A stretch of 64,000 bases of DNA from Variovorax sp. V93 (GCF_041154485.1 NZ_AP028669.1:3596001-3660000); one strand, 5' to 3'. Shown: positions 8,938 to 21,183, counted from the first letter of the stretch. Made by a program: numbers and translations. The notes: generated by a model not told the origin, from the sequence alone.

Positions 8938-11096
8938 GCCAATGCCTCCTCGGCACGGGCCGGAGCAGCCGATGCGTTGCGCGCATCGGCGGTGAGTTGC
9001 AGCGACGGTGCGCGGCGCACGATCGAGTCGAGTTGATAGATGCTCGCGACCACGGGAGCGGGAGCGGCGCCGCTGGAAGCGACGGCCTTGGCCGCGGTGG
9101 CGTTGTTCAGCGCGTTGGCAGGCACGGCGCCGTTGTCGCCGATAGTGCGCAGCACGTCAGCCGTCGATTCGAATGCGAAGCCCGGCAGGCCGAGCAGGTT
9201 GGCCAGCACGCGCAGCACCTTCCAGGCCGGACGCGTTTCGCCTTGCGGCTTCACGACGGCATGGAAACCCTGCACGCGGCCTTCGGCATTGACGAAGGTG
9301 CCCGGCGTTTCGGTGAACGGCGCGATCGGCAGCAGCACGTCGCTGAACTCGAGGTTGGCCTTGAAGGGGCTCAGCGTGACGACCATCTGTGCATTGCCGA
9401 TGACGTCGGCGGCTGCGGCGCCCGCAGCCGAGTCGAACACCGGTTCGTTGTTGAGCAGCAGCACGGCCTTGAGGCCCGAGCCCGCGGCCAGCATGCGGCC
9501 GGCATCGAGGCCGCCGTTCTTCGGGAACGCGCCGACGAGCTGCGCGCCCACGGTGTTGGCGGCTTCGGTCAGGTAGCCGACGGTGGCGCCGGTCTGCGCG
9601 CCGATCCAGTTGGCGAGGGCCAGCAGGCTGCTCGCTTGCGCATGGTGGGCGGCGGCGTTGCCGAGCAGGATGGCCTTGCGCTCGCCGCTCAGCAGCGAGG
9701 CGGCAATGGCTTGCGCGGCGGCATCGGGTTCGTTCTTCGGTGCCAGCGGTGCAGCCGCACCGTTGGTCTTGCCGATGGCAGCGGCCACGGCGGCCAGCGC
9801 CTCGACCCATTGGTCGGCTTCGGCGATGGTCGATTGCGCCACGCTGATGGCCCAGGCGTCGCGGTCGGCCATCAGGCCGGCCGAGGTGATCACCGACAGC
9901 GCGGCGCCCTTGCGCACGGCCTGGCGGATGCGCTGCGCGAACAGCGGATGGTCCTTGCGCAGGTTCGAACCGACGACCAGCGCGCGCTGCAATTGCGTGA
10001 GCGATGCGATCGAGGTGCCGAGCCAGCGCACGCCTTCGAAGGCCGTGAATTCGGCATTGCGCAGGCGGTAGTCGATGTTGTCGCTGCCGAGTTCACGCGT
10101 GAGCATGGCGGCCAGCTGCAGCTCTTCGAGCGTGCTGTGCGGGCTCACCAGCGTACCGATGCTTTGCGCACCGTGGTCGGCCTTGATCTGCTTGAGGCCG
10201 TTGGCCACGTATTCGAGCGCGGTCTGCCAGTCGACCTGGTGCCACTGGCCGCCCTGCTTGAGCATGGGCTGCGTGAGGCGTTCCGGGCCGTTGAGCGCTT
10301 CGTACGAGAAGCGGTCGCGGTCGGCGATCCAGCACTCGTTGACGTCTTCGTTCTCGAGCGGCACCACGCGCATCACGCGGTTGTTCTTGACCTGGACGAT
10401 CAGGTTGGCGCCGGTGGAGTCGTGCGGGCTCACCGACTTGCGGCGCGACAGCTCCCAGGTGCGGGCGCTGTAGCGGAACGGCTTGCTCGTGAGCGCGCCG
10501 ACCGGGCAGATGTCGATCATGTTGCCCGACAGTTCGGAGTCGACCGAGTCGCCGAGGAAGGTTTCGATTTCGGAGTGCTCGCCGCGCTGGGTCATGCCGA
10601 GCTCCATCACGCCGGCCACTTCCTGGCCAAATCGGACGCAGCGCGTGCAATGGATGCAGCGGCTCATTTCTTCCATGCTGATCAGCGGACCGACGTCCTT
10701 GTGGAAGACGACGCGCTTTTCTTCTTCGTAGCGCGAAGAAGAACCGCCGTAGCCCACGGCCAGGTCCTGCAGCTGGCACTCGCCGCCCTGGTCGCAGATC
10801 GGGCAATCGAGCGGGTGGTTGATCAGGAGGAACTCCATGACCGACTGCTGCGCCTTGATGGCCTTTTCGCTCTTGGTGCGAACGATCATGCCCTGCGTGA
10901 CGGGCGTGGCGCAGGCCGGCATCGGCTTGGGCGCCTTTTCCACGTCGACCAGGCACATGCGGCAGTTGGCCGCGATGCTGAGCTTCTTGTGATAGCAGAA
11001 GTGCGGGATGTAGGTGCCCGCCTTGTCGGCCGCATGCATCACCATGCTGCCTTCGGTCACTTCGACCTTCTTGCCGTCGAGTTCGATTTCGATCAT
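8934..11096 (-). CDS. nuoG: NADH-quinone oxidoreductase subunit G
   Basis: A 720-residue iron-sulfur subunit of the peripheral arm. The N-terminal [2Fe-2S] cysteines are C34, C45, C48 and C62. They are followed by the His/Cys motif of a [4Fe-4S] cluster ([14 protein letters not shown]), a ferredoxin-like cluster ([10 protein letters not shown] and DICPVGAL), and a molybdopterin-oxidoreductase-like C-terminal half that has no catalytic role in complex I. The true start is the ATG at 11096; the open frame runs further upstream but that part is a shadow of nuoF. Confidence 0.96.
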   Translation of the reverse strand: MIEIELDGKKVEVTEGSMVMHAADKAGTYIPHFCYHKKLSIAANCRMCLVDVEKAPKPMPACATPVTQGMIVRTKSEKAIKAQQSVMEFLLINHPLDCPICDQGGECQLQDLAVGYGGSSSRYEEEKRVVFHKDVGPLISMEEMSRCIHCTRCVRFGQEVAGVMELGMTQRGEHSEIETFLGDSVDSELSGNMIDICPVGALTSKPFRYSARTWELSRRKSVSPHDSTGANLIVQVKNNRVMRVVPLENEDVNECWIADRDRFSYEALNGPERLTQPMLKQGGQWHQVDWQTALEYVANGLKQIKADHGAQSIGTLVSPHSTLEELQLAAMLTRELGSDNIDYRLRNAEFTAFEGVRWLGTSIASLTQLQRALVVGSNLRKDHPLFAQRIRQAVRKGAALSVITSAGLMADRDAWAISVAQSTIAEADQWVEALAAVAAAIGKTNGAAAPLAPKNEPDAAAQAIAASLLSGERKAILLGNAAAHHAQASSLLALANWIGAQTGATVGYLTEAANTVGAQLVGAFPKNGGLDAGRMLAAGSGLKAVLLLNNEPVFDSAAGAAAADVIGNAQMVVTLSPFKANLEFSDVLLPIAPFTETPGTFVNAEGRVQGFHAVVKPQGETRPAWKVLRVLANLLGLPGFAFESTADVLRTIGDNGAVPANALNNATAAKAVASSGAAPAPVVASIYQLDSIVRRAPSLQLTADARNASAAPARAEEALA

Positions 11097-11116
11097 GAGT
11101 ATGTTTCTTCTCGCGC

Positions 11117-12456
<1,340 letters not shown>

Positions 12457-12457
<1 letters not shown>

Positions 12458-13005
12458 CAGGCAGCCTCCCCTTTGGTGGAGCCGCGCAGGCCATCGATGA
12501 GCTGGTCGAGCTTCTCGTTGCTCATGAAGCTGCACATGGTGCGGTCGTTGACCAGCATCACGGGCGAATCGGCGCAGGCGCCCAGGCATTCGCTCTGCTG
12601 CAGCGTGAACATGCCGTCGGCCGTGGTTTCGCCCATCTTGATGCCGAGCTTCTTCTCGAGGTGGACCAGCGCGGTGACGCCGTCGCGCAGCTGGCACGGC
12701 AGGTTGGTGCACACGTTGAGCTTGAACTTGCCCACCGGATGCTGGTTGTACATGTTGTAGAAGGTCGTGACCTCGTGCACGGCGATGGGCGCCATGCCGA
12801 GGTACTCGGCGATCTCGCGCTCGCGCTGCATGCTGATGAAGCCTTCGTCCTGCTGCACGATGGCCAGGCAGGCCATCACGGCCGACTGCTTGCCGGCTTC
12901 AGGGTACTTGGCGACTTCGCGCGCAAAGCGCTCGAGAATCGCAGGCTTCAGAGGAGCAGAAGGCGCCGAGGGCGCCGTGTCATGGTGGGTCGAGGAAGTC
13001 GTCAT
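12457..13005 (-). CDS. nuoE: NADH-quinone oxidoreductase subunit E
   Basis: A 182-residue thioredoxin-fold subunit carrying the [2Fe-2S] cluster N1a. Ligand pairs are visible as CTNLPC and CLGAC in the C-terminal half. The N-terminal 15 residues are a Ser/Thr/Pro/His-rich stretch, followed by a helical bundle. It lies 10 bases after nuoD and its stop overlaps the nuoF start. Confidence 0.96.
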
Positions 13006-13015
13006 TCGCTCTTTC

Positions 13016-14269
13016 TCACCTGTCGATTTCGCCGAACACGATGTCCATCGTGCCGATCACCGCGACAGCGTCGGCGATCATGTGGCCGCGCGACATTTCG
13101 TCGAGGGCGGCGAGGTGCGGGAAGCCGGGCGCGCGGATCTTCAGGCGGTACGGCTTGTTGGCGCCGTCGCTCACCAGGTAGATGCCGAACTCGCCCTTCG
13201 GGTGCTCGACGGCGGCATAGGCCTCGCCTTCGGGCACGTGGAAGCCTTCGGTGAAGAGCTTGAAATGGTGGATCAGCTCCTCCATGTTCGCCTTCATCGA
13301 TTCGCGCGCGGGTGCGGCGACCTTGTGGTTGTCGGTGATCACCGGGCCGGGGTTGGCACGCAGCCAGGCCGAGCACTGCTGGATGATCTTGTTGGCCTGG
13401 CGCATTTCTTCCACGCGCACGAGGTAGCGGTCGTAGCAGTCGCCCGTCTTGCCGACCGGCACGTCGAACTGCATCTGGTCGTAGACGTCGTAGGGCTGCT
13501 TCTTGCGCAGGTCCCATTCGACGCCCGAGCCGCGCAGCATGGGGCCGGTGAAGCCGAGGTTCAGCGCGCGCTCCGGCGTCACCACGCCGATACCCACGGT
13601 GCGCTGCTTCCAGATGCGGTTGTCGGTGAGCAGCGTCTCGTACTCGTCGACCATGCCGGGGAAGCGCTTGCAGAAATCGTCGATGAAGTCGAGCAGCGAG
13701 CCCTGGCGGTTCTCGTTGAGCTTCTCGATCGCCTTTGCGTTCTTGATCTTGCTGACCTTGTACTGCGGCATCGCATCGGGCAGGTCGCGGTAGACGCCGC
13801 CCGGACGGAAGTAGGCCGCATGCATGCGCGCGCCCGACACGGCTTCGTACATGTCGAACAGGTCCTCACGCTCGCGGAAGCAGTAGATGAGCATGTTCAT
13901 CGCGCCGCAGTCGAGACCGTGCGCGCCGAGCCACAGCAGGTGGTTCAGCAGCCGGGTGATCTCGGCGAACATCACGCGGATGTACTGCGCGCGAATCGGC
14001 ACGTCCAGGCCCAGCATCCGCTCGATGGCCAGGCAGTAGGCGTGCTCGTTGGACATCATCGACACGTAGTCGAGACGGTCCATGTAGGGCAGCGACTGGA
14101 TGAAGGTGCGCGATTCGGCAAGCTTCTCGGTCGCACGGTGCAGGAGGCCGATGTGCGGATCGGCGCGCTGGATCACTTCGCCGTCGAGCTCGAGCACCAG
14201 GCGCAGCACGCCGTGGGCCGCAGGATGCTGGGGACCGAAGTTGAGTGTGTAGTTCTTGATTTCGGCCAT
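13016..14269 (-). CDS. nuoD: NADH-quinone oxidoreductase subunit D
   Basis: A 417-residue 49-kDa-type subunit that forms the quinone-reduction site together with NuoB. It begins [20 protein letters not shown], the family hallmark with the quinone-site histidine. It ends in the conserved [18 protein letters not shown]. nuoC and nuoD are separate genes here, as in most betaproteobacteria, and are one base apart (nuoC stop at 14271). Confidence 0.98.
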   Translation of the reverse strand: MAEIKNYTLNFGPQHPAAHGVLRLVLELDGEVIQRADPHIGLLHRATEKLAESRTFIQSLPYMDRLDYVSMMSNEHAYCLAIERMLGLDVPIRAQYIRVMFAEITRLLNHLLWLGAHGLDCGAMNMLIYCFREREDLFDMYEAVSGARMHAAYFRPGGVYRDLPDAMPQYKVSKIKNAKAIEKLNENRQGSLLDFIDDFCKRFPGMVDEYETLLTDNRIWKQRTVGIGVVTPERALNLGFTGPMLRGSGVEWDLRKKQPYDVYDQMQFDVPVGKTGDCYDRYLVRVEEMRQANKIIQQCSAWLRANPGPVITDNHKVAAPARESMKANMEELIHHFKLFTEGFHVPEGEAYAAVEHPKGEFGIYLVSDGANKPYRLKIRAPGFPHLAALDEMSRGHMIADAVAVIGTMDIVFGEIDR

Positions 14270-14270
14270 A

Positions 14271-14882
14271 TCAATGCAACCCGCTGCCGTAGTTGTCTTC
14301 GCGAATCACGCGCGGGGTAATTTCCCGCGGCTCGATCGATACCGGCTGGTAGACCACGCGCTTCTGCTCTTCGTCGTAGCGCATTTCGACATGGCCCGAC
14401 ACCGGGAAGTCCTTGCGGAACGGATGGCCAATGAAGCCGTAGTCGGTCAGGATGCGGCGCAGGTCGTCGTGGCCTTCGAACACGATGCCGTAGAGGTCGA
14501 AGGCTTCGCGCTCGAACCAGGTGGCGGCATTCCAGACGGGCTGGAGCGAATCGACCACGGGCAGGTCTTCGTTCGGCGCAAATACCTTGAGGCGCACGCG
14601 CTGGTTGAGACTCACCGACAGCAGGTGCGTGACGACGCCATAGCGCTCGCCCTGCCACTCGCCTTCGCGGTAGTCGGAGTAGTCCATGCCGCAGAGGTCG
14701 ATCAGCTGCTCGAAGCGGCAGCCGGGCGCATCGCGCAGCAGCATGGCGGCTTCGATGTAGTCGGCAGCACCGACCACCACGGTCACCTCGCCGAGCGCAA
14801 CCGTGACGCTCCTGGCCTTGGCGCCCAGGGTCTCGGCAATGGTGGCGCGCAGCACCTCCGGCGAAATTGCAAAATCAGTCAT
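14271..14882 (-). CDS. nuoC: NADH-quinone oxidoreductase subunit C
   Basis: A 203-residue 30-kDa-type subunit of the peripheral arm, a structural partner of NuoD without cofactors. The signature [20 protein letters not shown]...[11 protein letters not shown] (about residues 115-150, given here in part) is present. I take the ATG at 14882 (MTDFAISPE), which leaves 13 bases to nuoB; the frame is open further upstream but without family similarity. Confidence 0.96.
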   Translation of the reverse strand: MTDFAISPEVLRATIAETLGAKARSVTVALGEVTVVVGAADYIEAAMLLRDAPGCRFEQLIDLCGMDYSDYREGEWQGERYGVVTHLLSVSLNQRVRLKVFAPNEDLPVVDSLQPVWNAATWFEREAFDLYGIVFEGHDDLRRILTDYGFIGHPFRKDFPVSGHVEMRYDEEQKRVVYQPVSIEPREITPRVIREDNYGSGLH

Positions 14883-14895
14883 CGTCGGCAATCCC

Positions 14896-15375
14896 TCAGG
14901 CGCGCGCAATGGTGTTGGTGCGGCGAATCTTCTGCTGCAGCTGGATCACGCCGTAAAGCAGCGCTTCGGCGGTGGGCGGGCAACCCGGCACGTAGACATC
15001 CACCGGCACAATGCGGTCGCAGCCGCGCACCACCGAATAGCTGTAGTGGTAGTAGCCGCCGCCGTTGGCGCAGGAGCCCATGGAAAGAACCCAGCGCGGC
15101 TCCGGCATCTGGTCGTAGACCTTGCGCAGCGCCGGCGCCATCTTGTTGCACAGCGTGCCGGCCACGATCATCAGATCGGACTGGCGCGGGCTGGGCCGGA
15201 ACAGCATGCCGAAACGGTCGATGTCGTAGCGGGCTGCGCCTGCGTGCATCATTTCGACGGCACAGCAGGCCAGACCGAAAGTCATCGGCCAAAGTGATCC
15301 GGTCTTCGCCCAGTTCACCACCGAGTCGTAGGTGGTGGTGACGAAGCCTTCCTTCATGACGCCTTCAATGGCCAT
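14896..15375 (-). CDS. nuoB: NADH-quinone oxidoreductase subunit B
   Basis: A 159-residue subunit that holds the terminal [4Fe-4S] cluster N2 and reduces quinone with NuoD. The tandem cysteines in [10 protein letters not shown], together with GSCANGGG and [11 protein letters not shown], supply the four cluster ligands. Length is standard. It lies 15 bases behind nuoA. Confidence 0.98.
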   Translation of the reverse strand: MAIEGVMKEGFVTTTYDSVVNWAKTGSLWPMTFGLACCAVEMMHAGAARYDIDRFGMLFRPSPRQSDLMIVAGTLCNKMAPALRKVYDQMPEPRWVLSMGSCANGGGYYHYSYSVVRGCDRIVPVDVYVPGCPPTAEALLYGVIQLQQKIRRTNTIARA

Positions 15376-15390
15376 TTTGTCGATTCCTTG

Positions 15391-15750
15391 TCATTCCCAG
15401 TCGAGCGCGCCTTTTTTCCACTCGTAGGCGAAGCCCACGACGAGGATGGCGAGAAAGATCATCATGGCCCAGAAGCCGACGGCGCCGATTTCCTTGAGCG
15501 CAATCGCCCATGGAAAGAGAAAGGCAATCTCGAGATCGAACAAGATGAAGAGAATGGCAACGAGGTAATAGCGCACGTCGAATTTCATGCGCGCATCCTC
15601 GAAGGCCTCGAAGCCACACTCGTAGGGAGCATTCTTCGCTGCGTCGGGCCGGTTGGGACCCAGGATGTAGCCGATGACTTGCGGTGCGACACCTACACCG
15701 ACACCGACCAAAATGAACAAGAGGACGGGGAGATAGGAATCGAGGTTCAT
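15391..15750 (-). CDS. nuoA: NADH-quinone oxidoreductase subunit A
   Basis: A 119-residue subunit (ND3 homologue) with three transmembrane helices and the conserved [20 protein letters not shown] loop between helices 1 and 2, which lies near the quinone site. It is the first gene of the nuo operon. The start at 15750 (MNLDSYLPV) is chosen because the region upstream holds a hairpin and the tRNA. No good Shine-Dalgarno sequence lies just before this ATG; the nearest purine-rich stretch, GGTGA, is about 15 bases away. Confidence 0.96.
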   Translation of the reverse strand: MNLDSYLPVLLFILVGVGVGVAPQVIGYILGPNRPDAAKNAPYECGFEAFEDARMKFDVRYYLVAILFILFDLEIAFLFPWAIALKEIGAVGFWAMMIFLAILVVGFAYEWKKGALDWE

Positions 15751-15772
15751 CGGGAGATTTTTCACCGCTTGC

Positions 15773-15813
15773 CACCGGCAGGAAAACACTCTGGATGAGG
15801 TTTTCTGCCGGTG
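15773..15813 (-). promoter_or_regulatory. Hairpin between tRNA-Leu and nuoA
   Basis: A strong inverted repeat: the arms CACCGGCAG and AAAAC pair with GTTTTC and TGCCGGTG (14 pairs, one bulged base) around a loop of about 12 bases. It lies directly behind the tRNA 3' end and 22 bases before the nuoA ATG. No U-run follows, so it is not a simple terminator. It may mark the tRNA 3' processing site or shape the nuo leader. The structure is seen; the role is inferred. Confidence 0.55.
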
Positions 15814-15818
15814 AGATT

Positions 15819-15903
15819 TGGTGCGGTCGGCGAGACTCGAACTCGCACAGCTTTCGCCACTACCCCCTCAAGATAGCGTGTCTACCAATTTCACCACGAC
15901 CGC
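15819..15903 (-). tRNA. tRNA-Leu (anticodon GAG)
   Basis: The minus strand folds into a class II tRNA. The 5' acceptor strand GCGGTCG pairs with CGACCGC, and discriminator A and an encoded CCA follow. The D-loop region contains AATTGGTAGACACG, the anticodon stem is CTATC/GGTAG with loop TTGAGGG (anticodon GAG), there is a long variable arm, and the T-loop is GTTCGAGTC. It reads CUC/CUU leucine codons. The tpiA-secG-tRNA-Leu-nuoA order is typical of this lineage. Confidence 0.97.
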
Positions 15904-16020
15904 GGTTTTTTGTTCGGATGGCATGAGGTACCTGGAAAGGTGTTTGGCTTTCCGAACAGCTTTAGAGTTTACCCTGAAATGAAGCAGTTTCTCACCGACA
16001 GCTTCATGAAAACAACTTGA

Positions 16021-16434
16021 TTATTTGTTCGGGATCTGGCCCGCGCCCGAAACGGGTGCGGCAGGCGCCGAAGCAGGCGCACCGGCAGGCGCTGCGCCCG
16101 AGGTGCCGCCCGGAATCTGCCCTGCCGCGCCCGAAGCGGGTGTTGCCGGCGTACCGACAGCCGCGCGCTCCAGCAGGCTGCCGCCGCCCACCGGCCGTGC
16201 GTGGCTGAAGTAGGCCAGCAGCAAGGTGCAGGCAAAGAAGACCGCCGCCAGCACTGCCGTGGTGCGCGAAAGGAAATTCGCGCTGCCGCTCGCACCGAAC
16301 AGGCTGCCCGCGCTGCCGCTGCCGAAGGCCGCGCCCATGTCGGCACCCTTGCCGTGCTGGATCAGGATCAGCCCGATCATTGCAAGGGCCGACAGCATCT
16401 GCACGCCGACCAGTAGATTGAGGACCACATTCAT
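16021..16434 (-). CDS. secG: Preprotein translocase subunit SecG
   Basis: A 137-residue inner-membrane protein with two transmembrane helices (about residues 3-22 and 55-77) and the conserved connecting loop containing LIQHGKGADMGAAFGSGSAGSLFG. SecG assists SecYE in protein export. A C-terminal extension of about 55 residues rich in Ala, Pro and Gly makes it longer than E. coli SecG (110 residues); such low-complexity tails are common in Burkholderiales. It lies 39 bases behind tpiA. Confidence 0.95.
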   Translation of the reverse strand: MNVVLNLLVGVQMLSALAMIGLILIQHGKGADMGAAFGSGSAGSLFGASGSANFLSRTTAVLAAVFFACTLLLAYFSHARPVGGGSLLERAAVGTPATPASGAAGQIPGGTSGAAPAGAPASAPAAPVSGAGQIPNK

Positions 16435-16473
16435 TCGTTCTTACTCCTAATTGATGTCGGCCACGGCCCGCGT

Positions 16474-17238
16474 TCAGCGGGAAGCGGCGGAAATGATCTG
16501 CAAAAAGTCGGGGGCCTTGAGCGACGCGCCGCCGATCAGCCCGCCGTCGATGTCGGGCTGCGCCAGCAGCTGCGCGGCGTTGGCCGCGTTCATGCTGCCG
16601 CCATAAAGAATGCAGATGCCGGCGGCGTGCTCGCTCGCGGCATGGTGCAGCTGCGCGCGCAGCACGGCATGCACCGCCTGCGCCTGTTCCGGCGTCGCCG
16701 TCTTGCCGGTGCCGATGGCCCAGACTGGCTCGTAGGCCACGACGATCTCGCTGATGCAATGGCCATTGACGTGGATCACCGCGGCCAGTTGGCGCTTGAC
16801 GACCTCTTCGGTGCGCCCTGCTTCGCGCTCGGCCAGCGTTTCGCCCACGCAGACGATCGGCGTGATGCCGTTCGCGAGCGCAGCCGCCGTCTTGGCCGCC
16901 ACCGCCTCGTCGGTCTCGCCGTGGTATTGGCGGCGCTCCGAATGGCCGACGATCGCATAGCGCACGCCGAAATCCTTCAGCATGGCCGCCGAATGCTCAC
17001 CCGTGAACGCACCTTGCGGATGCGCCGAGATGTCCTGTGCGCCCAGCGCCATGGCCGTGGAGCCCGCCAGCAGCGACTGCAGCTGCGCGAAATACGGGGC
17101 CGGCGCGCACAGCGCGATGTCGCAGCCGGCCGGCGCCGCGGCCAGCCCCTGCTGCAGGGCCTTCACCAGCGCCTCGTTGGCAGCGAGGCCGCCGTTCATC
17201 TTCCAGTTGCCCGCGATCAGCTTCTTTTTCGTGGTCAT
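16474..17238 (-). CDS. tpiA: Triosephosphate isomerase
   Basis: A 254-residue TIM-barrel enzyme that interconverts dihydroxyacetone phosphate and glyceraldehyde 3-phosphate. Catalytic residues are visible: N11 and K13 (AGNWKM), H99 (VGHSERR) and E170 ([11 protein letters not shown]). The phosphate-gripping YGGS motif is near the C-terminus. I prefer the ATG at 17238 ([10 protein letters not shown]); an in-frame ATG at 17259 lies inside the upstream oxidoreductase gene. The 5' neighbour ends 14 bases upstream, so co-transcription is likely. Confidence 0.96.
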   Translation of the reverse strand: MTTKKKLIAGNWKMNGGLAANEALVKALQQGLAAAPAGCDIALCAPAPYFAQLQSLLAGSTAMALGAQDISAHPQGAFTGEHSAAMLKDFGVRYAIVGHSERRQYHGETDEAVAAKTAAALANGITPIVCVGETLAEREAGRTEEVVKRQLAAVIHVNGHCISEIVVAYEPVWAIGTGKTATPEQAQAVHAVLRAQLHHAASEHAAGICILYGGSMNAANAAQLLAQPDIDGGLIGGASLKAPDFLQIISAASR

Positions 17239-17252
17239 CGTGTTGTCGTCCG

Positions 17253-18251
17253 TCACCATGTCAGCACGATCTTGCCGATGTGCTGGTTGGATTCCATCAG
17301 CGCATGCGCCTGCGCCGCTCCGCTGGGTTCGCCATCGGCCGCGAAAGTACTGTGGATCACGGGCTTGACCGCGCCGCTTTCGAGCAGCGGCCAGACCTTC
17401 TCGCGCAGCGCCTTGGCAATGGCACCCTTGAAGGCCACCGGCCGCGGACGCAGCGTGGAGCCGGTGATCACCAGCCGCTTGCGCAGCACCAGGCCCGCGT
17501 TGAAGTCGCTCTTGACGCCGCCCTGCACCGCGATGATCACGAGCCGGCCGTCTTCGGCCATGCACTCGATCTCGCGCGCCACGTAGTCGCCCGCGACCAT
17601 GTCCAGCACCACGTCCACGCCCTTGCCGCCGGTGAGCTTCTTCGCTTCTTCGGCGAAGTCGCTCGTGCGGTAGTTGATGGCGTGGTCGGCGCCCAGCTTT
17701 TTGCAGGCTTCGCACTTGTCGTCGCTGCCGGCCGTGGCGATCACGGTGGCGCCCAGCGCCTTGGCGATCTGGATGGCCGTCACGCCGATGCCGCTCGTTC
17801 CGCCCTGGATCAGCAGGGTTTCGCCCTTTTGCAGGCGGCCGCGCTCGAACACGTTGCTCCAGACGGTGAAGAAGGTCTCGGGCAGCGAGGCCGCCTCGAT
17901 GTCGCTCCAACCCTTGGGCACCGGCAGGCATTGCGCCACGGGGGCCACGCACAGCTGGGCATAGCCGCCGCCCGCGATCAGCGCACAGACGCGGTCGCCG
18001 ATCTTGAACCCCGCCTCGGCCAGCGCCGCGGCGTCGCCCGACACAATCTCTCCGGCCACCTCAAGGCCCGGCAGGTCGGAGGCGCCGGGCGGAACCGGGT
18101 AGTGCCCCTTGCGCTGCAGCACGTCCGGACGGTTCACGCCGCTGGCCGCGACGCGGATCAGCAGTTCGCCCACGCCGGCCACCGGATCGGGGCGCTCCAC
18201 GGCGCGCAGCACCTCGGGGGCGCCGTACGAAGTGATTTCAATGGCTTTCAT
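17253..18251 (-). CDS. NAD(P)H quinone oxidoreductase, zinc-free MDR family
   Basis: A 332-residue member of the medium-chain dehydrogenase/reductase superfamily. The N-terminal GroES-like domain contains [20 protein letters not shown], typical of the PIG3/QOR branch, and lacks catalytic zinc ligands. The NADPH-binding motif ([19 protein letters not shown]) is near residue 150. The likely reaction is NADPH-dependent reduction of quinones; the physiological substrate is unknown. It is the 5' gene before tpiA. Confidence 0.85.
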   Translation of the reverse strand: MKAIEITSYGAPEVLRAVERPDPVAGVGELLIRVAASGVNRPDVLQRKGHYPVPPGASDLPGLEVAGEIVSGDAAALAEAGFKIGDRVCALIAGGGYAQLCVAPVAQCLPVPKGWSDIEAASLPETFFTVWSNVFERGRLQKGETLLIQGGTSGIGVTAIQIAKALGATVIATAGSDDKCEACKKLGADHAINYRTSDFAEEAKKLTGGKGVDVVLDMVAGDYVAREIECMAEDGRLVIIAVQGGVKSDFNAGLVLRKRLVITGSTLRPRPVAFKGAIAKALREKVWPLLESGAVKPVIHSTFAADGEPSGAAQAHALMESNQHIGKIVLTW

Positions 18252-18340
18252 GGTCTTTGGCCTGCAGCGCCCGTTTCAGGGCGCGGTTAGCGAATCAAAA
18301 AAGGATTGGCAACGGCATGGCTGCCGTCGCGCCTTCTTTC

Positions 18341-20641
18341 TTACTCTTGCGATTCGCGCGGTGCGTACTCGCCGACGGGCGCCTGCGGCTGCTCGTTGCG
18401 CGGCGGCTGCTGCTCGTTGTTGAAGCGCGGAGCACGCTCGCCGCGATCGCCACCGCGATCACCGCCACGGTCCGAGCGCTCGCGGCGCTCGCCGCCGCGG
18501 TCGCCACGGTCTTCACGGGGCGGGCGCTCGCTGTATTCCATGCCGGCCGGACGCTCGGTCAGGGCCTTCATGGACAGCTTGACGCGGCCCTTTTCGTCGG
18601 TCTCGAGCACCTTGACCTTGACGATCTGGCCTTCGCTCAGATAGTCGGTCACCTTCTCGACGCGTTCATGCGCGATCTGGCTGATGTGCAGCAAGCCGTC
18701 CTTGCCGGGCAGCAGGTTGATGAGCGCGCCGAAGTCCAGGATCTTGGTGACCGGGCCTTCGTAGACCTTGCCGATTTCGACTTCGGCCGTGATCTGCTCG
18801 ATGCGCTTCTTGGCGAACTCGGCCTTTTCAGGGTCGGTCGAGGCGATGGTGATGGTGCCGTCTTCGTCGATGTTGATCGTCGTGCCGGTTTCTTCCTGCA
18901 GGCCGCGGATGACGGCGCCGCCCTTGCCGATCACGTCGCGGATCTTCTCGGGGTTGATCTTCAGCGTGGTCAGGCGCGGTGCGAACTGCGACACCTCGGT
19001 CTTGGCCTCGCCCATGGCTTCCTGCATCTTGCCGAGGATGTGCATGCGCGCCTCCTTGGCCTGGGCCAGTGCGACCTGCATGATTTCCTTGGTGATGCCC
19101 TGGATCTTGATGTCCATCTGCAGCGCGGTGATGCCGTTGGTCGTGCCGGCCACCTTGAAGTCCATGTCGCCCAGGTGATCTTCGTCGCCCAGGATGTCGG
19201 TCAACACCGCGAAGCGGTTGTCTTCCTTGATCAGGCCCATGGCGATGCCGGCCACGTGGGCCTTCATCGGCACGCCGGCGTCCATCATCGAGAGGCAGCC
19301 GCCGCACACCGAGGCCATCGACGAGGAGCCGTTGGATTCGGTGATTTCCGACACCACGCGGATGGTGTAGGGGAATTCTTCCTTGGTCGGCAGCACGGCG
19401 ACGAGCGCGCGCTTGGCGAGACGGCCGTGGCCGATTTCGCGGCGCTTGGTCGAGCCCATGCGGCCCACTTCGCCGGTGGCGAAGGGAGGCATGTTGTAGT
19501 GGAACAGGAAGCGGTCTTCGTACTCGCCGGCCAGCGCGTCGATGCGCTGCGCGTCGCGCTCGGTGCCGAGCGTGGTCACGACCAGGCCCTGGGTCTCGCC
19601 ACGCGTGAACAGCGCCGAGCCGTGGGTGCGCGGCAGCACGGAATTGCGGATCTCGATGGGGCGCACGGTGCGCGTGTCGCGGCCGTCGATGCGGGGTTCG
19701 CCCGAGAGGATCTGGCTGCGCACGATCTTGGCTTCGATCGAGAACAGCAGGTCGTTGACCTTGCCGGCGTCGAAGGGTTCGCCGCTTTCCTTCAGCGCGT
19801 TCATCACACTGGCGTTGGCTTCGCGCAGGGCCTGCGTGCGGGCCTGCTTGCTGCGGATTTGATACACGGCGCGCAGCTTTTCCTCGGCCAGGCTCTTGAC
19901 CTTGGCGACGAAGGCTTCGTCTTCGGCCGGTGCCTGCCAGTCCCACACCGGCTTGCCGGCGTCGCGCACGAGTTCATGGATCGCGTTGATCGCGATGTTG
20001 GCCTGCTCGTGGCCGAACACCACGCCGCCCAGCATGATTTCTTCGCTGAGCTGCAGGGCTTCGGATTCGACCATCAGCACGGCGGCTTCGGTGCCGGCCA
20101 CGACGAGGTCCATCTGCGAATCCTTGCGGGCGGTCTGGCCCGGATTCAGCACGTACTGGCCGTTGATGTAGCCCACGCGGGCGGCGCCGATCGGGCCGCT
20201 GAACGGAATGCCGGAGATCGACAGCGCAGCGCTCACGCCGATCATGGCGGCGATGTCGGCGTCGACTTCGGGGTTGAGCGACAGCGTGTGGATGACCACG
20301 TGCACTTCGTTCAGGAAGCCTTCGGGGAACAGCGGGCGGATCGGACGGTCGATCAGGCGGCTGGTCAGGGTTTCGTGTTCGCTGGGCTTGGCTTCGCGCT
20401 TGAAGAAGCTGCCGGGGATCTTGCCTGCGGCGTAGGTCTTCTCGATGTAGTCGACGGTCAGCGGGAAGAAGTCCTGGCCCGGCTTGGCGGTCTTGGAGGC
20501 CACCACGGTCGCGAGGATCACGGTGCCGTCGATGTCGACCACCACGGCGCCGCTGGCCTGGCGGGCGATTTCACCCGTTTCCATGACGACGGTCTTGTCG
20601 CCCCATTGGAAGGACTTGGTGACTTTGTTGAAGAGGCTCAT
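18341..20641 (-). CDS. pnp: Polyribonucleotide nucleotidyltransferase (PNPase)
   Basis: A 766-residue phosphorolytic 3'-5' exoribonuclease, the core of mRNA decay. Order: first RNase PH domain, all-alpha linker, second RNase PH domain (with the catalytic region around [20 protein letters not shown]), a KH domain at about 555-615 ([15 protein letters not shown]) and an S1 domain at about 620-690. The last 65 residues or so are an arginine/glycine/aspartate-rich disordered tail with repeated DRGG and RGERR units, not present in E. coli PNPase. An SD sequence AGGAG precedes the ATG. Confidence 0.97.
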   Translation of the reverse strand: MSLFNKVTKSFQWGDKTVVMETGEIARQASGAVVVDIDGTVILATVVASKTAKPGQDFFPLTVDYIEKTYAAGKIPGSFFKREAKPSEHETLTSRLIDRPIRPLFPEGFLNEVHVVIHTLSLNPEVDADIAAMIGVSAALSISGIPFSGPIGAARVGYINGQYVLNPGQTARKDSQMDLVVAGTEAAVLMVESEALQLSEEIMLGGVVFGHEQANIAINAIHELVRDAGKPVWDWQAPAEDEAFVAKVKSLAEEKLRAVYQIRSKQARTQALREANASVMNALKESGEPFDAGKVNDLLFSIEAKIVRSQILSGEPRIDGRDTRTVRPIEIRNSVLPRTHGSALFTRGETQGLVVTTLGTERDAQRIDALAGEYEDRFLFHYNMPPFATGEVGRMGSTKRREIGHGRLAKRALVAVLPTKEEFPYTIRVVSEITESNGSSSMASVCGGCLSMMDAGVPMKAHVAGIAMGLIKEDNRFAVLTDILGDEDHLGDMDFKVAGTTNGITALQMDIKIQGITKEIMQVALAQAKEARMHILGKMQEAMGEAKTEVSQFAPRLTTLKINPEKIRDVIGKGGAVIRGLQEETGTTINIDEDGTITIASTDPEKAEFAKKRIEQITAEVEIGKVYEGPVTKILDFGALINLLPGKDGLLHISQIAHERVEKVTDYLSEGQIVKVKVLETDEKGRVKLSMKALTERPAGMEYSERPPREDRGDRGGERRERSDRGGDRGGDRGERAPRFNNEQQPPRNEQPQAPVGEYAPRESQE

Positions 20642-20727
20642 GTTTTGCTCCTGTTTTGAGAGCGGATGACCTGCATTGGGCGCAGGTTCCGCAGGGACGG
20701 AGGCTTCTCAGAACACGATGCCATTCC

Positions 20728-20771
20728 AGCGAAGCTCGGCGGGAACTTCATTGGAATGACACAGCTTCGCT
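20728..20771 (-). promoter_or_regulatory. Inverted repeat in the pnp leader
   Basis: Between rpsO and pnp, AGCGAAGCT and AGCTTCGCT form a 9-bp stem over a 26-base loop, about 87 bases before the pnp ATG. In enterobacteria the pnp leader folds into a long duplex that is cut by RNase III and then degraded by PNPase itself (autoregulation). This hairpin is in the right place for a comparable element, but the match is positional only. Confidence 0.4.
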
Positions 20772-20804
20772 CTGTTTTGGCACTCCGAAAGTGGATCGCG
20801 AAGT

Positions 20805-20844
20805 AAAAAACGCCTGAGCTAGCGGACTAACCCAGGCGTTTTTT
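20805..20844 (-). terminator. Rho-independent terminator of rpsO
   Basis: An AAAAAACGCCTG...CAGGCGTTTTTT inverted repeat lies 13 bases after the rpsO stop, with a perfect GC stem and runs of A and T on both sides. It could stop transcription in either direction. Some readthrough into pnp is likely, as in other rpsO-pnp pairs. Confidence 0.85.
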
Positions 20845-20857
20845 CATGCGATTCGAT

Positions 20858-21124
20858 TTACTTGCGCAGACCCAGCTTGGCGATCAGCGCGGTGTAGCGG
20901 TCGGCATCCTTGGACTTGAGGTAGTCCAGGAGCTTGCGGCGGCGGCTCACCATGCGCAGCAGGCCGCGACGGCCGTGGTGGTCCTTGGCGTGCGTCTTGA
21001 AGTGGGGGGTGAGCTCGTTGATACGGGCGGTCAGCAGTGCAACTTGCACTTCGGGGCTGCCGGTGTCGTTGGCGGCGCGGGCGTTGTCCTTGACGACTTC
21101 GGCCTTGATGGAGGCTGCGATCAT
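20858..21124 (-). CDS. rpsO: 30S ribosomal protein S15
   Basis: An 88-residue primary 16S rRNA-binding protein of the small subunit. Family signatures are visible: [48 protein letters not shown]. The ATG at 21124 is preceded by AAAGGAAA as Shine-Dalgarno sequence. In-frame codons upstream do not look like S15. S15 commonly represses its own mRNA through a leader structure. Confidence 0.98.
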   Translation of the reverse strand: MIAASIKAEVVKDNARAANDTGSPEVQVALLTARINELTPHFKTHAKDHHGRRGLLRMVSRRRKLLDYLKSKDADRYTALIAKLGLRK

Positions 21125-21156
21125 TGAATTTCCTTTGTTCCGGGATGTTTGACTTG

Positions 21157-21183
21157 CGGTGAGCGCTGGAACTGCCCTCACCG
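21157..21183 (-). promoter_or_regulatory. Hairpin in the rpsO leader
   Basis: CGGTGAG and CTCACCG form a perfect 7-bp stem with a 13-base loop in the 5' untranslated region, ending about 32 bases before the rpsO ATG. S15 autoregulates by binding structured leader RNA in many bacteria, with structures that differ between lineages. This hairpin is a candidate for that site; evidence is limited to the fold. Confidence 0.4.

Noticed and set aside
15904..16020. Possible promoter (TAAACT) and GTTCGGA/TCCGAAC stem between secG and tRNA-Leu
   Set aside because: No convincing -35 box, and the stem is long-range with a weak core; not enough to report as a feature.
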